From Lachnospiraceae bacterium UBA4348 (GTDB taxonomy: Bacteria > Bacillota > Clostridia > Lachnospirales > Lachnospiraceae): a stretch of DNA of 17,556 nucleotides. This document shows, piece by piece, positions 1 to 6,993 of this stretch (its first letter is position 1; each line of letters opens with the position of its first letter). The notes under the pieces are model-generated. The model ran no database searches and was not told the origin of the DNA. It worked only from the letters and a program-made list of their open reading frames with translations. Location of the stretch: contig DGTA01000104.1 of the NCBI GenBank assembly GCA_002394165.1, positions 1-17,556 of the forward strand, read 5' to 3'. The position numbers and the translations under genes are program-made.

Positions 1-24
1 CTAGCCAAACTGAGCCACACCCCG
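1..24 (-). tRNA. 5' part of a tRNA, probably tRNA-Pro, cut by the window edge
   Basis: Read on the minus strand, bases 24 to 1 give an acceptor strand CGGGGTG, then T and G at positions 8 and 9, a D-stem GCTC, and a D-loop AGTTTGGCTA with the conserved GG, followed by the first G of the closing D-stem. This is the canonical start of a tRNA. The C1-G2-G3 acceptor is typical of bacterial tRNA-Pro, but the anticodon lies outside the window, so the identity is an inference. A near-perfect promoter lies about 35 bases upstream. Confidence 0.75.
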
Positions 25-58
25 GTTTAGAATTCCGCCTTTCTCAAGCGCAAAACCG

Positions 59-87
59 ATTATAACGGAACATAAGGGAATTGTCAA
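59..87 (-). promoter_or_regulatory. Sigma-A-type promoter for the tRNA
   Basis: On the minus strand, TTGACA (87-82) is followed after exactly 17 bases by TATAAT (64-59). Both hexamers match consensus. The expected start is near base 52, leaving a leader of about 28 bases before the tRNA. The -35 box begins ten bases after the yfcE stop codon, so the tRNA need not depend on read-through from the operon upstream. Confidence 0.85.
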
Positions 88-97
88 TCACAAAATT

Positions 98-586
98 TCA
101 GCTTTTCAAATACCGCACCTCGGCATCGAGTTTCCCGTCTTCTTCCACCGTCAGGATCATATAGGAATGCTCCCGTCCGTCCTGCCTCGGATAAGTGATG
201 CTGCCCGGGTTCAGGATCAGCATGCCCGGCTGCGACCAGTCGATCAGCGGCTGGTGAGTATGACCGAACATGACGATGTCACACCCGTTTTTGACAGCCT
301 TCTCCCGGAGCATGTCCAAGCCGCAGGAGACAAATTCCATATGGCCGTGCACCGCCAGCGCCCGGTGAGGCCCGAGGGAAAAAGTCATTTCAAAAGGCAG
401 GGCACTGAAAAAATCACAGTTGCCGGCGACGATGACCACCGGAGCGCTGACCATATCCGGAAGGAGCTCCTCCAGGCCCAGGGCATCGCCAAGATGGACG
501 AGAAGGTCAAAGGGCTCTTCCTTTTTGATCACTGCCCTCACCCGGTCATTGTGTCCATGCGAATCGCTGATGATCAGTACCTTCAT
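98..586 (-). CDS. yfcE: YfcE/MJ0936-family metallophosphoesterase
   Basis: A 162-residue calcineurin-like phosphoesterase, the normal length of the YfcE/MJ0936 family of small cytoplasmic phosphodiesterases. The metal-binding motifs are complete: D8 and H10 in ISDSHG, D34 in HLGD, N56 in AGNCD, H80 in VHGH, and H109 and H111 in GHTHQP, followed by the family's NPGS motif. The physiological substrate in this family is poorly defined; artificial phosphodiesters are the usual assay substrates. Its ATG overlaps the rdgB stop in an ATGA (583-586), so the two are probably translationally coupled. It is the last gene of the rlmL-like/protease/rdgB/yfcE operon; no terminator is visible before the tRNA promoter. 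Confidence 0.93.
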   Translation of the reverse strand: MKVLIISDSHGHNDRVRAVIKKEEPFDLLVHLGDALGLEELLPDMVSAPVVIVAGNCDFFSALPFEMTFSLGPHRALAVHGHMEFVSCGLDMLREKAVKNGCDIVMFGHTHQPLIDWSQPGMLILNPGSITYPRQDGREHSYMILTVEEDGKLDAEVRYLKS

Positions 587-1185
587 ACGCTCTTCCCCGC
601 CGCCTCAAGCAGCTTTCCCATCAGCCGCATCGCCTTGCCGCGGTGGCTGATCCGGTTCTTCTCCTCCGGGGAGATTTCGGCGCTCGTGCATCCGAACTCG
701 GGAAGATAAAAGATGGGATCGTACCCGAAGCCGTTCGAGCCGGCGCTCTTAAAGGCGATCTGCCCTTCCATAATGCCCCGGCAGGTGATCAGCGTTCCGT
801 CCGGCCAAGCCGCCGCGATGGCACATACAAAGCGCGCGCTGCGCTCGTCTCCGGTCAGGCCTTCCAGCTTCTCGATAATGGCCGCGTTCTTGATCTCGTA
901 GGAGGTATCCTCTCCCATAAAGCGCGAAGAGTAGATGCCGGGCATTCCGTCCATCGCATCCACCACCAGCCCCGAGTCATCCGCCAGAGCCATCTTACCC
1001 GAGAGCCTGGCAATTGTCTGCGCCTTGATGATGGCATTGTCCTCGAAGGTGGTGCCGTTCTCAACAATCTCCGTATCGATGCCCGCCTCCTTCATGGACA
1101 GGACCTCGCACCTGTCGCCGAGGATCATGCGTATCTCCTTTAATTTGTTCTGGTTGCCCGTTGCAAAAATGATCTGTTCTTTCAT
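583..1185 (-). CDS. rdgB: XTP/dITP diphosphatase (RdgB/HAM1 family)
   Basis: A 200-residue pyrophosphatase of the RdgB/HAM1 family, which hydrolyses non-canonical purine triphosphates (XTP, dITP, ITP) to monophosphates and keeps them out of DNA and RNA. All family motifs are visible: TGNQNK near the N-terminus, GTTFEDNA, the metal-binding ADDSGL, GSNGFGYDPIFY and the C-terminal KNRISHRGKA. The start is placed at the ATG at 1185 because an AAGGTGA ribosome binding site lies eight bases upstream; an in-frame GTG four codons earlier lacks a good site. It begins eight bases after the protease stop codon and shares an ATGA with yfcE, so it sits in the middle of a tightly packed operon. Confidence 0.95.
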   Translation of the reverse strand: MKEQIIFATGNQNKLKEIRMILGDRCEVLSMKEAGIDTEIVENGTTFEDNAIIKAQTIARLSGKMALADDSGLVVDAMDGMPGIYSSRFMGEDTSYEIKNAAIIEKLEGLTGDERSARFVCAIAAAWPDGTLITCRGIMEGQIAFKSAGSNGFGYDPIFYLPEFGCTSAEISPEEKNRISHRGKAMRLMGKLLEAAGKSV

Positions 1186-1193
1186 ATATGGAT

Positions 1194-2486
1194 TCACCTT
1201 TCCGTCTGTCCCTCACCCGGTGTGATCCCGGCCTTCAGGCAGATGTTCGTACCGAACTCTTTCTGTGTCTGCTGCCACTGCTTTCCGTCATGGCTGAGGT
1301 ACCCGCATTTCCCGGCAAGCGTCACATCCGCGGTATACTCATCTTTTTTAAGTTCCACCGCTGCCGGCTTTTTGGCGTCCTTCGTGGTGATCTTCACCGC
1401 CACGGCAAACTCCTGACTCTTTTCCAGATAAACGCTCTCCGAAGGCTCAACGGTATAATAACCCGCGTCGTCTAGATGCCCGCTGCCGCAGGCGGTCAGC
1501 AGGTCAGGATCAAATTCCCCGCCGGAGGCGGGTCCGGCAAACAGTTCGTAGGACGTATCCGGCCCGACGGCATAAAATCCGAAGCTCGAGAGGGTTCCGG
1601 CCTCCGGCGCGGTAAAGACGTTGGCAAACCAGCAGGTCTCATCCTCGTAGCCGATCCGGCCGATCCATCCGCACGGATCGTTCTGGCAGAGGATCTCTTT
1701 ATCCGGCATCTCAATGCGGGTGTAGGCCAGGATATCCTGCGCCATGTTCCGGTCCTCGTAGGATACGTAAAAGATCCCTTCGTCTCCGAATTTTTCTCCC
1801 CAGGTGTTCTGGCAGATCCAGGCACCGTCCGAGGATGGCTGTGTTTTGAAATTACCGGCCGGGAATTCATCGTCCCAGCCAAGGATCAGGATATCGTGCG
1901 TCACCTTGCGCTTTTCCGGACAATAAAAAGCAAAGGTCTCTTCATTATAATAACTGCGTGAGACAGCCGTCATCCGGCGGTCCATGCACAGCGATGTCTG
2001 GACCGGGCCCCACCTGAGCAGAGCCTTTTTGATGGTCTCCGGATCGGTATCCTCGAAAAGGCGCATCTCCTTCACCCAGGCGGCAGCCTCCAGGCCGTCG
2101 GGACTTTCACCGTCCCCGTAAGGATCCTCACTATCCATAACCGGACCGCGCCGGCTGGCCAGATAGGCCATGATCATGCGGTAGTCACCGCCGTCGTCGG
2201 GCCCGCCGGTAAAGCCGTTGTTGAGCGCAATATGATCGGCCGAAAAAACCATCTGTTTCTCCGGCATCAGGGCCGCCTCCACACCGGAGGAGGCGCTGAT
2301 CGCCCAGCAGGTCCCGTTTTTTCCCTGGCTCTTCACCTCCGGGATCTTTCCCGTCTGCCGCGCGTCAAAAAAGGCGGGCAGGGGAAGCTCTCCCGCCCGG
2401 ACGATGGTTCCTTTAAAGGCAGGCACAAACGCTGCCGCGACCATCAGCACGCAGACTGCCCTGCAAAAAACAAGCTTCACATTCAT
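1194..2486 (-). CDS. Secreted papain-like (C1) cysteine protease with C-terminal lectin-like domain
   Basis: A 430-residue protein. An N-terminal hydrophobic stretch (residues about 5-24) with a possible cleavage site after V-R-A (29-31) suggests export. Residues about 35-260 form a papain-fold domain with a full catalytic set: Q54 of the oxyanion hole, nucleophile C60 in NGTCWAIS, H197 in VTHDILILGWDD, and N227 in CQNTWGEKFGDEG. The remaining roughly 150 residues resemble the beta-rich lectin-like module found behind C1 peptidases of gut Firmicutes; that call rests on pattern and position only. The start codon lies one base after the rlmL-like stop (2488-2490) with only a weak ribosome binding site, so translation is probably coupled. 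A surface or secreted protease between an rRNA methyltransferase and rdgB is unusual company. Confidence 0.88.
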   Translation of the reverse strand: MNVKLVFCRAVCVLMVAAAFVPAFKGTIVRAGELPLPAFFDARQTGKIPEVKSQGKNGTCWAISASSGVEAALMPEKQMVFSADHIALNNGFTGGPDDGGDYRMIMAYLASRRGPVMDSEDPYGDGESPDGLEAAAWVKEMRLFEDTDPETIKKALLRWGPVQTSLCMDRRMTAVSRSYYNEETFAFYCPEKRKVTHDILILGWDDEFPAGNFKTQPSSDGAWICQNTWGEKFGDEGIFYVSYEDRNMAQDILAYTRIEMPDKEILCQNDPCGWIGRIGYEDETCWFANVFTAPEAGTLSSFGFYAVGPDTSYELFAGPASGGEFDPDLLTACGSGHLDDAGYYTVEPSESVYLEKSQEFAVAVKITTKDAKKPAAVELKKDEYTADVTLAGKCGYLSHDGKQWQQTQKEFGTNICLKAGITPGEGQTER

Positions 2487-2487
2487 C

Positions 2488-3648
2488 TTACGATTCCGCT
2501 TCCCGCTTCGGCGCCGGTGGCTTTGGCCCCGGGAACTGATAAAAATAAGTCTTCATCATGCCGTTGTAGATCTTCCGGTTCCTGGCCGGCGTCATCCCCA
2601 TCTGTTTGGGCGCCTGCTCATAGGAGGTGATCACGTACTTGGACCAGGTATCCAGCCGCCCAAACGCCTCGCCGATCTGGCGGTAGAGCTCCGGCATGGC
2701 AGCCTTATCCTCAAGCCGCTCGCCGTAGGGCGGATTGGTAACGATAAATCCGTACTTTTTCGGGTGGCTTAAATCTTTTACCTCCCGGCGCTGGAAATGG
2801 ATCATATCATCCACACCGGCCAGGCGGGCGTTCTCCCTCGACGCCTTGACCATGGCATCGTCAATATCGTATCCCTGTATGTCGGTCCGGACAGACCAGT
2901 CCGCCCGCTCCCTCGCATCCTCAAAGACATCCTCCCACATTTTTTCACTCATCAGATGAGTCCAGTCCTGGGAAAGGAACGTCCGGTTCATGCCGGGCGC
3001 GATGTCGGCCGCCATCATGGCCGCTTCAATAGGAAACGTGCCGCTGCCGCAGAAGGGATCGACCAGGATCCGTCCGCTCCTCCACGGAGTGAGCATCAGA
3101 AGCGCCGCCGCGAGCGTCTCGGTAATGGGGGCCTTTGCCGTCACCTTCCGGTAACCGCGCTTGTGAAGCGAGACGCCCGAGGTATCGAGGCCCACCGTCA
3201 CCATATCCTTCAGGATGGAGACCCGCAGGGGAAACGAAGCCCCGCTCTCCGCAAACCACTGGACATGATATTTCCCCTTCAGCCGCTCCACCATGGCTTT
3301 CTTCATGATCGACTGGATGTCGGAGGGACTGAACAGCGCGCTGCGGATGGAGGTCGCCTTCGCCACCCAGAATTTCCCGTCCGCCGGGATGAACCGTTCC
3401 CATTCAAGTGCCTTCGTTCCCTCGAAGAGCTCATCGAAGGTCGTGGCCCTGAAAGAGCCTACCTTCAGCAGGATCCTCTCCGTCGTACGCAGAAAGATGT
3501 TCGCGTAACACACGGCTTCCCAGTCCCCCAGGAATGTCACCTTCCCGTCCTCGACGGATGCGATCTCATAGCCCAGGTCGGTGATCTCTTTTTTCATGAC
3601 CGACTCCAGGCCGAAATGGCAGGGAGCGATCAGTTCCAGATATTCCAT
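2488..3648 (-). CDS. rlmL: THUMP-domain class I SAM-dependent rRNA methyltransferase (RlmL/YpsC family)
   Basis: A 386-residue protein matching the YpsC/RlmL group, which methylates guanine N2 in 23S rRNA in studied members. An N-terminal ferredoxin-like/THUMP RNA-binding region spans residues about 1-155. The methyltransferase domain follows with the SAM-binding DPFCGSGTFP (197-206), the acidic GYDID (259-263) and the catalytic NPPYGER (305-311). The protein is about half the length of E. coli RlmKL, as usual in Firmicutes, lacking the RlmK half. The symbol is by family; the exact target base is not shown by sequence. The ATG at 3648 follows AAAGGGA with a five-base gap. It is the first gene of the operon and has its own promoter and a structured leader of about 110 bases. 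Confidence 0.9.
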   Translation of the reverse strand: MEYLELIAPCHFGLESVMKKEITDLGYEIASVEDGKVTFLGDWEAVCYANIFLRTTERILLKVGSFRATTFDELFEGTKALEWERFIPADGKFWVAKATSIRSALFSPSDIQSIMKKAMVERLKGKYHVQWFAESGASFPLRVSILKDMVTVGLDTSGVSLHKRGYRKVTAKAPITETLAAALLMLTPWRSGRILVDPFCGSGTFPIEAAMMAADIAPGMNRTFLSQDWTHLMSEKMWEDVFEDARERADWSVRTDIQGYDIDDAMVKASRENARLAGVDDMIHFQRREVKDLSHPKKYGFIVTNPPYGERLEDKAAMPELYRQIGEAFGRLDTWSKYVITSYEQAPKQMGMTPARNRKIYNGMMKTYFYQFPGPKPPAPKREAES

Positions 3649-3669
3649 AGATATCCCTTTCTGTAAAGT

Positions 3670-3756
3670 GAAAGACCGCCAGGGGAGCTGACGGTCTTTC
3701 GAGGGGAGTATAAATAATTAATAAGGGGTTAGTAAAAACGGCCAAACCGCCTTTAC
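3670..3756 (-). promoter_or_regulatory. Structured 5' leader of the rlmL-like operon: two hairpins
   Basis: Between the predicted transcription start (near 3757) and the start codon there are two stems. The first (3756-3732, minus strand) pairs GTAAAGGCGG with CCGTTTTTAC across a five-base loop, ten pairs including two G-U; it would form the very 5' end of the mRNA. The second pairs GAAAGACCG (3700-3692) with CGGTCTTTC (3678-3670) across a 13-base loop, ending about ten bases before the ribosome binding site. Unpaired CCCCT motifs between and inside the stems could pair with the AAAGGG of that site. No known riboswitch class was recognised. The second stem could alternatively be a terminator remnant for the CBS gene, but no T-run follows it. 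Confidence 0.5.
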
Positions 3757-3763
3757 GCTACTG

Positions 3764-3792
3764 ATTATATTATATATTTAACGAAAATGCAA
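3764..3792 (-). promoter_or_regulatory. Sigma-A-type promoter of the rlmL-like operon
   Basis: On the minus strand, TTGCAT (3792-3787), a 17-base A/T-rich spacer, then a consensus TATAAT (3769-3764). It lies directly downstream of the CBS gene stop (3807), so the operon is transcribed independently of that gene. Confidence 0.75.
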
Positions 3793-3806
3793 CATCCTTT
3801 TCATAT

Positions 3807-4244
3807 TTATTTCACTTTGGATTCTGCCATTTCCGCTTTCTCTTCCTTCCCTGCTTTGTCCGTAAAATATGTGAGGATGCTCTTGCGTGTCACGATGCCG
3901 ATAAAGATGCCCGCATCGTCGACCACGGGGATGTAATTCTGGTTGATGGCGGTCTGCAGAAGCTGCTCCATCCGGCAGTTGATATTGACCGGCTGGTTGT
4001 CCTGCTGTCTCTTTAATTGCTTTACCTGCAGCTGCACCGCAGCGTTGAAGCCGGACGGCCTGCTCTTTAATCCCCAGAGGATATCGCCCTCACGAAGGCT
4101 TCCAAGGTAAGCTCCCTGCCTGTTGAGAACCGGCACGGAGGTGAAACGGTATTTCTCCATGACGTTCATCGCCTGCTCTACCGTATAGTCATCATATAGA
4201 AAAACAACATCGTTCTTGGGGACCAGATAAAACAGAATGTTCAT
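3807..4244 (-). CDS. Tandem CBS-domain protein
   Basis: A 145-residue cytoplasmic protein made almost only of two CBS motifs (residues about 12-60 and 80-133), which together form a Bateman module that binds adenine nucleotides in characterised relatives. Typical signatures are visible: YRFTSVPVLNRQGAYLGSLREGDIL in repeat one (shown here as its YRFTSVPVLN core) and YIPVVDDAGIFIGIVTRKSI (core PVVDDAG...GIVTRKS) in repeat two. No catalytic domain is attached, so it is probably a sensor or regulatory partner; its target is unknown. The start at 4244 is chosen for GGGAGG seven bases upstream; an in-frame ATG nine codons earlier has no such site. A short charged tail (K/E-rich) ends the protein. 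It is divergent from the NusG-II gene and has its own promoter. Confidence 0.88.
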   Translation of the reverse strand: MNILFYLVPKNDVVFLYDDYTVEQAMNVMEKYRFTSVPVLNRQGAYLGSLREGDILWGLKSRPSGFNAAVQLQVKQLKRQQDNQPVNINCRMEQLLQTAINQNYIPVVDDAGIFIGIVTRKSILTYFTDKAGKEEKAEMAESKVK

Positions 4245-4285
4245 CGAAATGCCTCCCTTCGCTGTGATCATCGTGTTCTGAAATC

Positions 4286-4314
4286 ATCATAACAAACCCC
4301 CGATTCAAGGTCAA
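4286..4314 (-). promoter_or_regulatory. Sigma-A-type promoter of the CBS-domain gene
   Basis: On the minus strand, TTGACC (4314-4309), 17-base spacer, TATGAT (4291-4286). The predicted start near 4279 gives a leader of about 35 bases that contains the GGGAGG ribosome binding site. Confidence 0.7.
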
Positions 4315-4387
4315 CGAATCTGCGGCTTATTCATATTCTTTTAAGAAAAAGGCCTCTTTGTTTTCCATCCGAAAAGGGCGCTGCATC

Positions 4388-4416
4388 TTGTGTGCCCCGC
4401 CCCCTTGATTTATAAT
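4388..4416 (+). promoter_or_regulatory. Promoter placed to give a leaderless mRNA for the NusG-II gene
   Basis: TTGTGT (4388-4393), a 17-base spacer, and a consensus TATAAT (4411-4416). Seven bases past the -10 box is A4423, the A of the chosen start codon. No Shine-Dalgarno-like sequence lies between the box and the ATG. The -35 box matches consensus in only its first three bases. Confidence 0.55.
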
Positions 4417-4422
4417 CTTTAT

Positions 4423-4806
4423 ATGATTACTAAGATTACCAGAAAAGAATTCATCCTGTTTATGTCGGTGCTGATCCTCTGCGCTGCGGCACTTTTGATA
4501 ATAAGAAACCAGTCACATAAAAAAGACATGGGCGCCATCCGCATCACTGTGGATGGCGAAGTACTGGGCGAATATCCGTTAAACCGTGACCGCACCATCC
4601 GGATCGGCACCACCAACATCTGCCGCATCCAGGGCGGGCAGGCCATCATGTCCCATGCGGAATGCCCGGATCACTTATGCATGAGAATATTTGATCCCAT
4701 CGACAAAAACGGCGGCATGATCATCTGCCTGCCGAACAAAGTCGTGATCGAAGGGATCCCCGCAGCGGATGCCAAGGCCGGTGCCATCGATGCGCTCAGC
4801 GGTTGA
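4423..4806 (+). CDS. NusG domain II-containing membrane-anchored protein
   Basis: A 127-residue protein with one N-terminal transmembrane segment (residues about 9-28) and a small beta-rich domain behind it. The pattern CPDHLC (81-86) followed by CLPNKVVI (102-109) is the hallmark of the stand-alone NusG domain II family common in Clostridia; in that family the domain is thought to face outward. Its function is not established; relatives are often found near flavin- or quinone-related membrane genes, but no such neighbour is seen here. The start at 4423 fits family length but has no ribosome binding site. A GTG eleven codons earlier and an ATG at 4462 are possible alternatives, also poorly supported. 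The deacetylase follows in the same direction with its own promoter. Confidence 0.8.
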   Translation: MITKITRKEFILFMSVLILCAAALLIIRNQSHKKDMGAIRITVDGEVLGEYPLNRDRTIRIGTTNICRIQGGQAIMSHAECPDHLCMRIFDPIDKNGGMIICLPNKVVIEGIPAADAKAGAIDALSG

Positions 4807-4825
4807 AAAAGCCTTTTATTTACGG

Positions 4826-4854
4826 TTGCGATGGGTATTTCAGAATGATATTAT
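4826..4854 (+). promoter_or_regulatory. Promoter of the polysaccharide deacetylase gene
   Basis: TTGCGA (4826-4831), 17-base spacer, TATTAT (4849-4854). A start near 4861 would leave a leader of about 25 bases carrying GCAGGAGG before the ATG at 4886. Read-through from the NusG-II gene, only 79 bases upstream, is also possible. Confidence 0.6.
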
Positions 4855-4885
4855 ATTTATTAAGAAACTTTGCAGGAGGCGCTTC

Positions 4886-6541
4886 ATGAGTCGAGAAAGA
4901 AGAGAGATTGATGAGAGACGTTTGACGAAGGAGGAACGGCGCGCGCTGCGTTTGAAAAAACGCCGCCGTGAGATCGCGATCATGCGGGCCGTGATCGCCG
5001 TCGTCGCCGTGCTGATCGTTGCCCTGGCCGTCGTGCTGATCCGTGCGACCATCAGCGGAGGCAAAAAGAGCCCCAAACCGGCTTCAGGTACGACCGCCCA
5101 GGCCAATACGCAGGATGTATCGGCCGGCCAGAACCAGGATATCCAGATCAGCGACGCCTCGGCCGATGCCGCGCAGGAGGGTGATGATGCCTCCGCCGCC
5201 GGCGATGAGAACGCGGATGACGCATCCGCCGACGCTGCCGGAGACGCTGCTGCCGATGATGCTGCAGATGCCGGCGAGGACACCGCTCCCGTGGAGGGTG
5301 ATGCTAGCCAGGCCCTCCAGAAAGCCGCTCTTCTGGCTGCCGGCTATGACTATGACGGCGCCATGGAGCTTCTCCGCTCCGTGCCGGACTACGACCAGAA
5401 CGATGACATCACTTCGGCCATCACCGAATATGAGACCGCGAAGTCAGCCTGCGTTGCTATAGATCCTAACTCCGTGCCTCATATCTTCTACCACTCGCTG
5501 GTGAACGATCCGGACAGAGCGTTTAACGCCGCTGTCCTCGGTCAGGGCGGCGCCGACGGCATGAATGCCTGGATGACCACCGTGGAAGAATTTGACAAGA
5601 TCACCCAGCAGCTCTACGACAGAGGCTACGTATATGTGCGCCTTCGCGACCTGGTGGTCGAGTCGGTCGGCGAGGACGGCAAGAAGCACTTTACGCCGAA
5701 CACGAACCTGCTGCTTCCGCCCGACAAGAAGCCCATCGTCCTCTCCGTGGACGACCTTTCCTACTATCACTCCTACAAGCCGGCCGGCTTCCCGGAGAAG
5801 CTTGTCCTGGATGATGAAGGTCTTGTCAAGTGCCAGTACACCGACGCCAACGGCAACACCACCATCGGTGACTACGACGTTGTACCGCGCCTGAACACCT
5901 TCCTGCGCGAGCATCCGGACGGAGCCTATCACGGCGCCCGCGGCATGATCGCCATGACCGGCTACGACGGCGTCTTCGGCTACCGCACCGATATCGACTA
6001 CGAAAAGCGCGAACACCTGACTCCCGACCAGTCCCAGTGGCTCGAGGAGCATCCCGATTTCAACCGTCAGACCGAGATTGAGGAGGCGACCGTCATCGCC
6101 GACGCCATCAAGAACGAAGGATGGGAATTTGCCAGCCACACCTGGGGTCACTTAAGCGTCACCCAGGTTTCCGCCGACAAGCTGATCGAAGACAACCAGC
6201 GCTGGGTCGAGAACGTCGGCAACATCGTCGGAGAGACCGACATCATCATCTTTGCCCACGGCAACGACATCGGCGACTGGCAGGAATATTCCGCCGACAA
6301 CGACAAATACAACGCCCTCAAGGCTGCCGGCTACAACTACTACTGCAACGTGGACGGCTCCGTTCCCTACTGGGTGCAGATCCGCAACGACTACGTCCGC
6401 CAGGGCCGCATCGACCTGGACGGTTACATGCTCTACCGCGCCTCCCAGGGCGAGACCACCGTTCTCGACAACCTGATCGATGCCGCCAGCGTCTTCGACC
6501 AGCGGCGTCCCACCCCGGTCATCGCTAACGGCCAGGGCTGA
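4886..6541 (+). CDS. Membrane-anchored polysaccharide deacetylase (NodB/CE4-like)
   Basis: A 551-residue protein: a basic, charged N-terminal cytoplasmic segment (1-32), one transmembrane helix (about 33-53), a low-complexity Asp/Ala/Gly/Ser-rich linker (about 62-140), a short helical region (about 140-190) and a C-terminal catalytic domain (about 195-540). The domain carries a CE4-type metal triad: D289/D290 in LSVDDLSYY and H418/H422 in SHTWGH. Such enzymes remove acetyl groups from cell-wall or exopolysaccharide sugars outside the membrane. Motif one has Leu where most NodB proteins have Gly (DDL, not DDG), so substrate use may differ. The ATG at 4886 follows AGGAGG by about seven bases. 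The TGA stop at 6539-6541 lies at the outer border of the palindromic element downstream. Confidence 0.87.
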   Translation: MSRERREIDERRLTKEERRALRLKKRRREIAIMRAVIAVVAVLIVALAVVLIRATISGGKKSPKPASGTTAQANTQDVSAGQNQDIQISDASADAAQEGDDASAAGDENADDASADAAGDAAADDAADAGEDTAPVEGDASQALQKAALLAAGYDYDGAMELLRSVPDYDQNDDITSAITEYETAKSACVAIDPNSVPHIFYHSLVNDPDRAFNAAVLGQGGADGMNAWMTTVEEFDKITQQLYDRGYVYVRLRDLVVESVGEDGKKHFTPNTNLLLPPDKKPIVLSVDDLSYYHSYKPAGFPEKLVLDDEGLVKCQYTDANGNTTIGDYDVVPRLNTFLREHPDGAYHGARGMIAMTGYDGVFGYRTDIDYEKREHLTPDQSQWLEEHPDFNRQTEIEEATVIADAIKNEGWEFASHTWGHLSVTQVSADKLIEDNQRWVENVGNIVGETDIIIFAHGNDIGDWQEYSADNDKYNALKAAGYNYYCNVDGSVPYWVQIRNDYVRQGRIDLDGYMLYRASQGETTVLDNLIDAASVFDQRRPTPVIANGQG

Positions 6542-6614
6542 TCTGACAGGGGACGGTTCCTTTCCGTGCGCGGTGCGCGATGAGCTTGCGAACGCGGTGC
6601 GCGCGCGACTCGCT

Positions 6615-6851
6615 TGTGTCAGAATACGCTGCCAGAGGGAAAGTCCTTCAAAGTACAAGAGAATAAAACAGAACACCCTGTTCCTCGGGGAGCGCTCGCG
6701 CTCCTACCTCGCGCAGCGGTACATAAGGCTCGAGCTTCGCTCTCGCCAAGTACCGGCGCTGCGGTAAGGTCCCCTCTGGAACAGGGTGTTCTGTTTTATT
6801 TTCTACCTCTATATGCCAAGGACTGTCCCCTTGTCAGCGTATTCTGACACA
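6615..6851. repeat. Long imperfect hairpin A (237 bases)
   Basis: The outer 17 bases TGTGTCAGAATACGCTG (6615-6631) and 6835-6851 are perfect inverted repeats. An inner perfect pair of 23 bases lies at 6662-6684 and 6778-6800. Between them the arms pair imperfectly, with related GGxAAGTCCTT/AAGGACTGTCC sequences. The central 93 bases hold two further small hairpins (GAGCG/CGCTC at about 6690-6704; GAGC/GCTC at about 6732-6742) and a GCAGCG-GTAC/GTAC-CGCTGC pairing, giving a branched tip. This structure can form in either strand's RNA or as a cruciform. Confidence 0.85.
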
Positions 6852-6983
6852 GAACCGTCCATTCCCGTGCGCGGTGTCACATCTCGTGCGTAAGAAACAC
6901 GCTCATTCCGCTTTAAAAGAGGAAGCGCCTTTTAACTTGTTCTCATATTATCAAGCTTAGCTTGCATAAAAGCGGTTCTGTGT
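6847..6983. repeat. Middle inverted repeat of the composite element
   Basis: ACACAGAACCG (6847-6857) and CGGTTCTGTGT (6973-6983) are a perfect 11-base inverted repeat. It overlaps the right arm of hairpin A by five bases, so the two cannot form fully together. A second CCGCTTT/AAAGCGG pairing lies within the enclosed region, which is A/T-richer than the flanking hairpins. Confidence 0.65.
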
Positions 6984-6993
6984 AATGTTCTGC

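Noticed and set aside
6614..6847. Reading frames within hairpin A
   Set aside because: They follow perfect inverted repeats, have no ribosome binding sites and resemble no protein family.
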